In this document: one piece after another, positions 7,512 to 13,685 of the stretch
How positions within the stretch are numbered: the first letter of the stretch is position 1
Layout: each line of letters begins with the position of its first letter
Assembly: GCA_046760705.1 (NCBI GenBank)
Contig: JBHIER010000020.1
Coordinates: 1-15,435, forward strand
Direction: 5' to 3'
DNA from: JBHIER01 sp046760705 [NCBI: bacterium]
GTDB lineage: Bacteria; JBHIER01; G020348925
Length of the DNA stretch: 15,435 bases
Translations under genes and position numbers: made by a program
The notes under the pieces: generated by a model
Databases searched by the model: none
What the model was told of the DNA's origin: nothing
Seen by the model: only the letters and a program-made list of their open reading frames with translations

Positions 7512-7540
7512 AATTTAACGAAACAAAACTTCAATGTCAA
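7512..7540 (-). promoter_or_regulatory. Candidate sigma-70-type promoter for the kinase/regulator pair
   Basis: Minus strand: a perfect -35 TTGACA (7535-7540), a 17-base spacer and TAAATT (7512-7517, 4 of 6 matches to TATAAT). It lies about 45 bases upstream of the kinase ATG and points toward it, so the two-component genes probably have their own promoter in addition to any readthrough from the secreted-protein genes. Confidence 0.55.
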
Positions 7541-7711
7541 TAGGTATTAGCAAAAACATCCATTAAGATATTGCAGTTTTACTGGATGCGATTTCTTTTG
7601 AGCAAGCTTTCGCGCGGGAGAGGTGCAACAGTGATGTTTATTAGGCGTAGGATTAGTCTTTTTATGGTGTTAATTAACCCGTGGTTACTTGCCAGCTCAG
7701 ATCCCTGAAGG

Positions 7712-7733
7712 AGGATTAAAGTAATTTAATCCT
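7712..7733. repeat. Perfect 9-bp inverted repeat upstream of the kinase
   Basis: AGGATTAAA, spacer GTAA, TTTAATCCT. It lies about 170 bases upstream of the kinase promoter candidate. It could be an operator or a small hairpin; it does not match the palindromes near 12743 or 12827. Confidence 0.4.
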
Positions 7734-7863
7734 GTATTTATGTTCTTCCGGATGCCTCAAAATATTTCACAATCAAACCCAAATAAGAAGAATGTTCCAT
7801 GTCAAAAAAATGTTTCGGTTGCGGTCTTATCCGTCTAAATGGGTTTACTCTAACTTATTGAAG

Positions 7864-7898
7864 CGAGAGCCGCTGAGGCATCTCCTCTGCGGCTCTCG
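7864..7898 (-). terminator. Strong hairpin behind the second secreted-protein gene
   Basis: A 10-bp perfect outer stem (CGAGAGCCGC with GCGGCTCTCG) continues after a T/T mismatch into GAGG/CCTC around a 5-base loop. It begins about 40 bases after the stop at 7940. The minus-strand tail GCTTCAATAAG has only a weak T content, so the T run of a textbook intrinsic terminator is missing, but position and stability fit transcription termination or mRNA 3'-end protection. Confidence 0.6.
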
Positions 7899-7939
7899 TC
7901 CATTCAAATCTCACACTGATCAACGACGACTGTCAGCAA

Positions 7940-9445
7940 TCATCTAATGAGCATCATCTTCTTAGAATCCACAAAGCACCCAGTGTGAATTCTGTGGATG
8001 TAGACACCTGACCCTACCTCTCTGCCATCACTATCCCTTCCTTCCCAAATGACAGTGTAATAACCCGCATCTTTGAACTCATCCACCAGCGTTCTCACCT
8101 CTTGCCCCAAGATGTTGTAGATCTTCAGGGTAGTATGGATGAGCATCTTACTTCTTGACTCTGACATTCCCGATCCCGTCCCGGTCTCGGGACGGGGCTT
8201 ACTTCTGATGTTTGGTATCTGGTATCTAATATCTGTATTCGGATTGAAGGGATTAGGATAGTTCTGCTGTAAGGTATAAATTGTAGGCACAGCATTGACC
8301 ACGAAACTACCCTTGCTCAAAGCAGCCCCCTCAAGGTCATCAACGAAGTTGACACAGGCCAAATCGCCTTTGCCAGAAACCCCGTTCTTCACTACAAATG
8401 TGACCTCAGCGATGGCCTCTTCCTCGGTAGAACTCATCGCCTCAGTATTGAAACCGCCCAGGGTAATAACACCAGAACTACTCTCCGTTCCGTCCAAGGC
8501 AATCCAAGCCTTGGTCAGCCGGGCCCTAGACACTTCCTGAAACTCTAAGAGGTCCTCCGGAAAAGTGAGGTCCATACCGAAAACGGAAAGACCCTGGGGA
8601 TTATCCGCCACAATGGGAACCCTCACCATCTCGCCAGGCGGACCCATCACCGCGGTCAGGCTCACATTAAAAGCAGTCATGGTCTGCTCAGAAACCTTGC
8701 CCACGCGACCGCACTGGCAGGCGGGGCATTCGTCCTGCCAGTATCCAAGAAGGTATCTCCAGAAGCAACACAGGGCATCACCCGGAGTTATCTGGCCGTC
8801 ACAGTTCACATCAGCCGCCTGCTCCGAACACTCGCACTCCTCCTGCCAGTGTCCAAGGATGTATCGCCAGAAAGCGCACAATGCATCCCCCGGAGTTATC
8901 TGGCCATCGCAGTTCACATCGCCACACGGGCAACAAATGCGAATATAACCATCATGAACAATGAGAACAGGGAGCAGATTCCTGAAAGTTTTGGCCGCGG
9001 CCACGGCCGAAAATTCCAAATCAAGATCGGTCCCCGAACTATCCAAACCACAGACATTGAAGGTAATGGTGAGAACAGTGAATGTTCCCCCTACTCCCGT
9101 GGGGTTGGCCCCATTGAAGGTGATATGACCCGCATCCGCACCGGCGTCATTGAGTATGCAGGCAAAACCCGGCAAACAATCAGAGTAGTCCACATAGCAG
9201 AGCACCGCTGGATCCCAATCAAGGGTGGCGGTGAAGCTCCCCAACTTGTCATCTGGAGGACTGACACCAGACATGTCGATGTTGATATTGACAGTAATCT
9301 GTTCCCCATTAGCCGGGTTGGAATTAGAGGTCACCGAATACGCTATGACCGCGCCGGTCTGGGACATAGCGGGAACTGATGCGAACAAAGGGAACATCGC
9401 CACAGCAAGCATTGCTAAGAGAAAAAGAGTTTCAAAAGGCTTCAT
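7940..9445 (-). CDS. Secreted cohesin-dockerin-cohesin protein with FlgD-like/type-A sorting C-terminus
   Basis: 501 residues. Order: signal peptide (1 to about 28); a cohesin-like domain (about 30-171) with KLGSFTATLDWDP and HITFNGANPTGVGGTFTVL; a pair of dockerin type I-like repeats (about 174-243), each with DVNCDGQITPGDALC and an aromatic WRYxLGxWQ helix; a second, divergent cohesin-like domain (about 252-386); and a C-terminal domain (about 388-501) with LQQNYPNPFNPNTDIRY and YNILGQEVRTLVDE. That last type is annotated as FlgD Ig-like or type IX secretion type-A sorting domain. The start ATG at 9443-9445 follows AAGAAGGT; the longer upstream frame runs through a hairpin and the previous gene. 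An in-frame insertion at about 411-437 interrupts the FlgD-like domain. It follows its paralog by 61 bases. Probably surface-exposed; no catalytic domain seen. Confidence 0.9.
   Translation of the reverse strand: MKPFETLFLLAMLAVAMFPLFASVPAMSQTGAVIAYSVTSNSNPANGEQITVNINIDMSGVSPPDDKLGSFTATLDWDPAVLCYVDYSDCLPGFACILNDAGADAGHITFNGANPTGVGGTFTVLTITFNVCGLDSSGTDLDLEFSAVAAAKTFRNLLPVLIVHDGYIRICCPCGDVNCDGQITPGDALCAFWRYILGHWQEECECSEQAADVNCDGQITPGDALCCFWRYLLGYWQDECPACQCGRVGKVSEQTMTAFNVSLTAVMGPPGEMVRVPIVADNPQGLSVFGMDLTFPEDLLEFQEVSRARLTKAWIALDGTESSSGVITLGGFNTEAMSSTEEEAIAEVTFVVKNGVSGKGDLACVNFVDDLEGAALSKGSFVVNAVPTIYTLQQNYPNPFNPNTDIRYQIPNIRSKPRPETGTGSGMSESRSKMLIHTTLKIYNILGQEVRTLVDEFKDAGYYTVIWEGRDSDGREVGSGVYIHRIHTGCFVDSKKMMLIR
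8175..8196. repeat. Palindromic element inside the coding sequence (9-bp arms)
   Basis: CCCGTCCCG, loop GTCT, CGGGACGGG, a perfect inverted repeat within the reading frame. Beside it on the right (about 8210-8232) is the repetitive TTTGGTATCTGGTATCTAAT stretch. Together they encode the Arg/Pro/Gly/Ser-rich insertion (around PNIRSKPRPETGTGSGMSES) that splits the FlgD-like domain. GTCCCG/CGGGAC palindromes recur at 14147-14164. Confidence 0.6.
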
Positions 9446-9462
9446 TTTAAGACCTTCTTTTG

Positions 9463-9498
9463 ACTGGGTGCCGAATTCTTTAGAATTCGGCACCCAGT
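9463..9498. repeat. Perfect 16-bp inverted repeat between the two secreted-protein genes
   Basis: Arms 9463-9478 and 9483-9498 are exactly complementary (ACTGGGTGCCGAATTC and its reverse complement) around the four-base loop TTTA. It lies between the stop at 9507 and the start at 9445, with no T run on the minus strand after it. An intercistronic RNA hairpin (processing or stability site) or a palindromic repeat element is more likely than a terminator. Confidence 0.75.
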
Positions 9499-9506
9499 GA
9501 TCCATG

Positions 9507-12449
9507 TTATTTGAGAAGCAGCATTTTCCTGGCCATGACAAAGTCCCCAACCTCCAACCTGTAAATATACATGCCCGAAGCCACCTCATGGCCTGACTCA
9601 TCTCTGCCATCCCAGACTGCAGAATAGCGTCCAGCATCAAGATGACTAGCCACCAGCGTCCTGATCTTCTCACCTAAGACGTTGTAGATGGCTAAGGTCA
9701 CATGACCAGTCTCTGGGAGCTGATAGCCAATGGCCGTCTCCGGATTAAAGGGATTGGGGTAGTTCTGGTCTAAGGCAAAAGTCGTAGGCAATTGCCCGAT
9801 AGAAATCCCCCTGCTGACCACAACATCAAGGCCCGAAAGCAAATCGCTGAACGTATAAGCTGCAGTCAGAGCGGAAAATCTAACCTCGAGAGGGCTGAAC
9901 GAGCCTTCGGGGCCGATGGCCTCAAACTCCACATTGATGAGATTGACCACCCCCGCTGCACCCTCAGCACTGGCGTTGGCCAAGACCAGGTGCCCACTGG
10001 AGACCCCGTCGGTGTTCACCACAGGATCGGCAAAGCCGGGGGTGGTCCCGCCGGAATAGCCGACAAAGCGAAGTACCTTAGGGGTCCAATCCAGTTTAGC
10101 AGTGAAGCTGCCCAAGCGCTCAGAGGTCTCGGCCACATCCACCTCCACCGGAACTGTGATTTTCTCCCTTTTGGCTAAGGTGAAATCAGAGGGCGAGGCA
10201 GAGGCTTTTGCCCCTGCGACGGAAATGGTCTTGAGAGTTGGGACTCCAGGACATGGGCAGCAACATTCGCACACGCAGAAGGGAACCGGAATCCCGACAT
10301 CGTAAGACAAAAGAATCAACGCGTCGGTGGAGTTACACAATCCGTCATTGTTGATATCACAACATCCGGCGTTGATCTTGTCCAGGAATGGCTGAGGTAT
10401 GGGCAATCCCACATCGTAGGAGAGGAATATCAAGGCGTCGGTGGAATTGCACAATCCGTCATCGTTGATGTCACCACAAAGTCCAGCGCTGATGTGAAAT
10501 TCACAGTCGTAAACCGTAAGACACGGCAGCAGGTCCGTAAAAGTGAGGGCTGCGGCCATAGCGGAGCAGTCCAGATCGAGAACGCCTGTAGAGCTATCCT
10601 GTCCGACGACAGAAAATGTCACTATCAATACAGTGACCTCTCCCCCTCCACCTGTTGGATTGGCCCCATTGAAGGCAATATTGCCAGGGGAAACGTTGAC
10701 CACTCCAGTGAAGTCAGCCAGAATGCCAGAATCGCTGACGTAGGCCAGCAGGTTAGAGTCCCAATCCAGCGAACCAGTAAAACTGCCCAACTTGTCATCC
10801 GGTGGATTCATCCCAGTCATGTCAATGATGATTGGCACCTCCACCGTATCACCATAACAGAACTCATCACATCCGACCTCGGCTACGACAGCGCAAGAAG
10901 TGCTAATTCCATAGACTTTTACATCGTCAAACCAAGCTTTGCTGTCACCACTTCCGAGTCCAACGTATTTAAGCGGCTCCTCAGGAAGTTGAATTTTGAC
11001 TTCGTTGATAAACAAGTCGTCAATCCAATAGCTAACATCGGCGCTGTCTGAGCCCACTTTTCTAAACCCGATCCGAACCTTGTACCAATTTTGATGGTCG
11101 AATGACCCAAGGGTTATACTCTCTGGCCCGTGCCAGCAGGGTCCAGGACCAGGGGTGCGCATAGTCATATCGTTTTTAAAACCAACCAAACAAACCCCTG
11201 GTGAGGTCCAATCAGCTTGCGATTTTAACTCAGCACTTCCAAATTCATTGTGGCACCCGTAGCCTCCTTCTCCGCTTGTCCTGATTTTGAACTCAACGCA
11301 AAAGAGTGATTCCGCATTAATTGGACGATATGCTACCGCCTCCCAACATCCGTCTATCACACTATGGAGCTCGAGCGACTTTGACCCCGACGCGCTGACT
11401 GAATCAACAACCACATTTAAGTCCGGCTGTGAGGAAGCATTGGCATCTGGAATCCAAGGTGGAGAGGGAAATTGACCGACAGGATAGCAATCAAAGTCAT
11501 CTTCCCATACTAATAAAGGCGGGCATTCAGGTTCCTGAAGAGGAAGCTTCCAGATATCCCAATTCCCAGATCTGTCTGATTGGAAAACTATCCACTTCCC
11601 ATCCGGACTTATCCTTGCGTATCGGTCATCGGCAGGGTCATCGGTCAATCGAACCAACCTGGGTTCATCCAAATTCATCACCCAGATGTCGAAGTTCCCA
11701 GACATATCTGAATGGAAGACAATTTCACTTCCATCCGGACCCCAATCGGCACCAAACTCGTGAAACCATGGGTCATCTCTTACTATCTTCTTGTTGGTGC
11801 CATAACAGTCGGAATCCATCACCAAGACGACCTTTTTTTCAGGGTATAATGCCTCTATTTGACCCGTTGAATTGTATAAGATTTCTGACCCATCCGTTTT
11901 CCATCTCGGGTTGATGTAGTGAATCACCCCACTTTGGCCCTCAGTCAACTTACAAGTATCAGCAGAGCCATCGGCGTTCATCAACCATACGTCCCAGGCA
12001 TTATTGGTTATCCTGGTGAAGGCGACTTTGCTCCCATCCGGACTGAATGTCGGATACTTCTCGTGATAGGGATTGGAGGTAATCCTATCCAAGTGACTTC
12101 CATCGGCGTGGATCGTATAGATCTCTGGAAAACCTGTTGCCAGCCAATCACGATCAGACCAAAATACAATCTTATTGCTGTCAGGTTCAGGATGCCAATC
12201 CGGCATTCCTTCGAAACTTGGATTTGTGGTAACTTGAAATTTGTTTGTGCCATACGCGTCCATTACCCAAATATCCCGGTTCCCTGAAGCTTCCGACTGA
12301 TAAGCTATTTTGCTTCCATCTGGATTCCACGACGGATTCTTGTCGGCTCCTGGATCTGTCGTTAGTTGAATGGCATTGTCAGCAATTGAGATGTCAATAG
12401 CAGAACACACTAACAACATTAGCGCTAACAGAAATGAGAACCTTTTCAT
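9507..12449 (-). CDS. Secreted PD40 propeller / concanavalin-like / cohesin-dockerin-cohesin protein with FlgD-like C-terminus
   Basis: 980 residues. Signal peptide 1 to about 23; a TolB/WD40-like PD40 propeller (about 25-304) with repeats such as NPSWNPDGSKIAYQSEASG, PTFSPDGSKVAF, DWGPDGSEIVFHSDMSGN and ISPDGKWIVFQSDRSGN; a concanavalin/LamG-like domain (about 313-516, ending KAWFDDVKVYGI); cohesin-like domain 1 (about 519-655); two dockerin-like repeats (about 657-724, CGDINDDGLCNSTDALIFLS and DINNDGLCNSTDALILLS); cohesin-like domain 2 (about 738-884); and a FlgD-like/type-A sorting domain (885-980, LDQNYPNPFNPETAIGYQLP, YNVLGEKIRTLV). I chose the ATG at 12447-12449, which follows GGAGGGTGA and starts the signal peptide. 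An in-frame ATG at 12531-12533 also has an excellent AAGGAGGAG and would add 28 residues. First gene of the secreted pair, under the -24/-12 promoter. No enzyme active site recognised. Confidence 0.9.
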   Translation of the reverse strand: MKRFSFLLALMLLVCSAIDISIADNAIQLTTDPGADKNPSWNPDGSKIAYQSEASGNRDIWVMDAYGTNKFQVTTNPSFEGMPDWHPEPDSNKIVFWSDRDWLATGFPEIYTIHADGSHLDRITSNPYHEKYPTFSPDGSKVAFTRITNNAWDVWLMNADGSADTCKLTEGQSGVIHYINPRWKTDGSEILYNSTGQIEALYPEKKVVLVMDSDCYGTNKKIVRDDPWFHEFGADWGPDGSEIVFHSDMSGNFDIWVMNLDEPRLVRLTDDPADDRYARISPDGKWIVFQSDRSGNWDIWKLPLQEPECPPLLVWEDDFDCYPVGQFPSPPWIPDANASSQPDLNVVVDSVSASGSKSLELHSVIDGCWEAVAYRPINAESLFCVEFKIRTSGEGGYGCHNEFGSAELKSQADWTSPGVCLVGFKNDMTMRTPGPGPCWHGPESITLGSFDHQNWYKVRIGFRKVGSDSADVSYWIDDLFINEVKIQLPEEPLKYVGLGSGDSKAWFDDVKVYGISTSCAVVAEVGCDEFCYGDTVEVPIIIDMTGMNPPDDKLGSFTGSLDWDSNLLAYVSDSGILADFTGVVNVSPGNIAFNGANPTGGGGEVTVLIVTFSVVGQDSSTGVLDLDCSAMAAALTFTDLLPCLTVYDCEFHISAGLCGDINDDGLCNSTDALIFLSYDVGLPIPQPFLDKINAGCCDINNDGLCNSTDALILLSYDVGIPVPFCVCECCCPCPGVPTLKTISVAGAKASASPSDFTLAKREKITVPVEVDVAETSERLGSFTAKLDWTPKVLRFVGYSGGTTPGFADPVVNTDGVSSGHLVLANASAEGAAGVVNLINVEFEAIGPEGSFSPLEVRFSALTAAYTFSDLLSGLDVVVSRGISIGQLPTTFALDQNYPNPFNPETAIGYQLPETGHVTLAIYNVLGEKIRTLVASHLDAGRYSAVWDGRDESGHEVASGMYIYRLEVGDFVMARKMLLLK

Positions 12450-12712
12450 GATCTCACCCTCCCTCATAGAACTAAAGTTAGAATGAACAAAATGAAACTG
12501 CAACCATTTCACTCGGTAGAATTTCCTTACCATATTTCTCCTCCTTAGATTGCTACAGATAGAACTTCTGTAGACAGGATGTTAATGACCATCTAACAAC
12601 CATGATCACCGAAATTCCGATTAGCACCACCTCCTCTCTTTCAAGTTTCGTCGGTCAAAATACAACAACGGATCTAACGGATAACAGCAACAACCGACTC
12701 AACTTTTTATTA

Positions 12713-12729
12713 ACGCAAACCCTATGCCA
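12713..12729 (-). promoter_or_regulatory. Sigma-54 (-24/-12) promoter for the secreted-protein operon
   Basis: On the minus strand TGGCATAGGGTTTGCG matches the consensus TGGCAC-N5-TTGC(A/T). The invariant GG (12727-12728) and GC (12715-12716) are separated by exactly 10 bases, as required. Transcription would start near 12703 and run toward the gene at 12449. The sigma-54 activator in the same window gives the site a plausible regulator. Motif-based; no experiment seen. Confidence 0.7.
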
Positions 12730-12742
12730 AAGTTTTGGAAGT

Positions 12743-12761
12743 TTAAGAATGATATTCTTAA
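12743..12761. promoter_or_regulatory. Perfect 8-bp inverted repeat just upstream of the sigma-54 promoter
   Basis: TTAAGAAT, spacer GAT, ATTCTTAA, centred about 49 bases upstream of the predicted start point. It could bind a regulator or a DNA-bending protein between enhancer and promoter. AT-rich palindromes occur by chance in such sequence, so support is moderate. Confidence 0.4.
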
Positions 12762-12826
12762 GATTTTATTTCTTAGCGACTAAGCAAATGATATTTTACT
12801 ATCTCTCTCTTGATGAGGGATTCAAT

Positions 12827-12846
12827 GTGTATCTTTTTCGATACAC
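12827..12846. promoter_or_regulatory. Enhancer-like palindrome (candidate NtrC-type upstream activating site)
   Basis: GTGTATC, six-base spacer, GATACAC, perfectly symmetric. Its centre is about 134 bases upstream of the predicted start of the -24/-12 promoter, within the 80-200 bp range typical for NtrC-family enhancer sites. The overall form (two 7-base half-sites around N6) resembles such operators. Only one clear copy is seen; most enhancers have two or more. Confidence 0.45.
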
Positions 12847-12914
12847 TTTTGGCCTGATGGGGTGTAGTTTTTTTAGTACAGAGGGGATGAGAGGGTGGAG
12901 ATCCTGAACTGATG

Positions 12915-12964
12915 AGGGAATGTCAGGGAAAGGCAGGGAATATCAAGGAAGAGCAAGAAAGTAA
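12915..12964. repeat. Degenerate 10-bp tandem purine repeat (5 units)
   Basis: Plus-strand decamers in phase: AGGGAATGTC, AGGGAAAGGC, AGGGAATATC, AAGGAAGAGC, AAGAAAGTAA. Similar in period and purine bias to the array at 3101-3140. It lies upstream of the enhancer-like palindrome relative to the secreted operon. Confidence 0.55.
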
Positions 12965-12980
12965 TAAGATAGATAACCTT

Positions 12981-13129
12981 GCCACCAAGACACCAAGTCA
13001 CGAAGAAATAATTAGATAGAATTTATAGACAAACAAAACTCAGTTTATTTTGATATCACAAACATAAAATGAAAATATAGGGCTATCATTATAATAAATT
13101 GAAACTTAGTGTCTTTGTGCCTTTGTGGC
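12981..13129. repeat. Inverted pair of ACACCAAG-type 25-bp repeats enclosing AT-rich DNA
   Basis: 12981-13005 (beginning GCCACCAAGACACCAAG) and the reverse complement of 13105-13129 (beginning GCCACAAAGGCACAAAG) match at 20 of 25 positions. The 99 bases between them are very AT-rich. Repeats of this 'accaaggcaccaagacacgaag' kind are, from memory, scattered through many environmental bacterial genomes. The arrangement looks like a small non-autonomous palindromic element; no target-site duplication was identified. Confidence 0.55.
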
Positions 13130-13155
13130 TATTGAATTTTTCAGGTTACAATAGC

Positions 13156-13174
13156 TAAAAAGCGTCGGGACGCT
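13156..13174 (-). terminator. Intrinsic terminator of the toxin-antitoxin operon
   Basis: On the minus strand AGCGT, loop CCCG, ACGCT is followed directly by a T run (TTTTT). It starts about 20 bases after the TAA that ends the toxin's second reading frame, exactly where an operon terminator is expected. Its position supports the view that the original toxin gene ended at 13194. Confidence 0.7.
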
Positions 13175-13193
13175 ATTTTCGTTTTGGAGCCGA

Positions 13194-13677
13194 TTACTCA
13201 CCCGCTCTCCTGAGTATCTCCCGATAGAGCCTGGGGTGGATTCGAGCCTTGTTGCGAATGAGGAGGTCCAAAGGCTTTTTGACATTTGAAATGAGCCCTT
13301 CCTTCTTGGCCTCCAAAAGGATAACACCCAGACCGATGACTCTGAGCCCCTCGCCTCTGGCAACATCACGGGCTCTCTTCTCATATAATCACAAAATGGG
13401 CCTTCTTTTCTCTGGCCAGAGCGATTGTGGCTGCATCCATCATGCTCAGACCGTGAACCTGAAGGATGCCTATCAAATGTCGGTCTTTGACCTCTTCGAT
13501 CATTATCCAGTCGGCTGATTCTGTCTCCTGGGCTCCGGCTTTGCCTTTTCCTTGAACTACCACTTCCTGATAGACCTCAAAAGGTATGACTACCTGATGG
13601 AACAGATCCCTCAAGAGACCAAGCAAACCTGCCCTGGCAAGCGAGATGATCGGGCTGGCATCAGAGACGATGATCAC
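13194..13677 (-). pseudogene. DUF3368-family PIN-domain toxin, broken by one frameshift
   Basis: A VapC-like PIN nuclease, the toxin partner of UPF0175 antitoxins. The first frame (GTG at 13675-13677, with AAGGGA upstream) gives 98 residues starting VIIVSDASPIISLARAGLLG. The acidic residues Asp6, Glu38 and Asp81 are visible, and the frame ends at a TGA (13381-13383) right after AHFVII. In a shifted frame the expected family C terminus continues without a gap (EKRARDVARGEGLRVIGLGV, then ILLEAKKEGLISNVKKPLDL, to REILRRAGE) and ends at TAA 13194-13196. The family normally has Asp at the break (VIID-E), so two bases seem lost, removing the last conserved acid. The 484-base length fits one indel. 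It lies 8 bases after the antitoxin stop. A real mutation or an assembly error would look the same. Confidence 0.8.
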
Positions 13678-13685
13678 AGTCTTGC

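Larger units (their letters stand above)
7466..7939. other. 474-bp noncoding region upstream of the kinase
   Basis: No supported gene. It contains the promoter candidate at 7512-7540, a palindrome at 7712-7733, the 10-bp palindrome GTTAATTAAC near 7670 and the strong hairpin at 7864-7898. A 32-codon plus-strand frame beginning near 7740 has AAGGAGG far upstream but no recognisable product. Confidence 0.6.
12450..13193. other. 744-bp AT-rich noncoding region between the secreted operon and the toxin-antitoxin remnant
   Basis: No supported gene on either strand. From right to left it holds a terminator (13156-13174), a pair of inverted ACACCAAG-type repeats (12981-13005 and 13105-13129) around an AT-rich core, a decamer purine array (12915-12964), an enhancer-like palindrome (12827-12846), a second palindrome (12743-12761) and a -24/-12 promoter (12713-12729). 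It ends in a leader of about 250 bases before the chosen start codon of the first secreted gene. Confidence 0.65.

Noticed and set aside
7740-7840. 32-codon plus-strand peptide after an AAGGAGG-like sequence
   Set aside because: The ribosome-binding-like sequence is too far from the ATG and partly overlaps a palindrome; the peptide is Asn/Lys-rich with no family.
12602-12907. 101-codon plus-strand open frame upstream of the secreted operon
   Set aside because: It covers the sigma-54 promoter and palindromes, has AT-driven Phe/Leu-rich composition and no ribosome binding site.
12827-13129. CRISPR array
   Set aside because: The repeats here are degenerate 10-bp tandem units or a single inverted pair; no regular direct repeats with unique spacers and no cas gene.
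13106-13384. 92-codon open frame overlapping the end of the PIN toxin
   Set aside because: It is a different frame of the toxin's 3' half and of the ACACCAAG repeat; the shifted frame ending at 13194 gives the recognisable DUF3368 C terminus instead.
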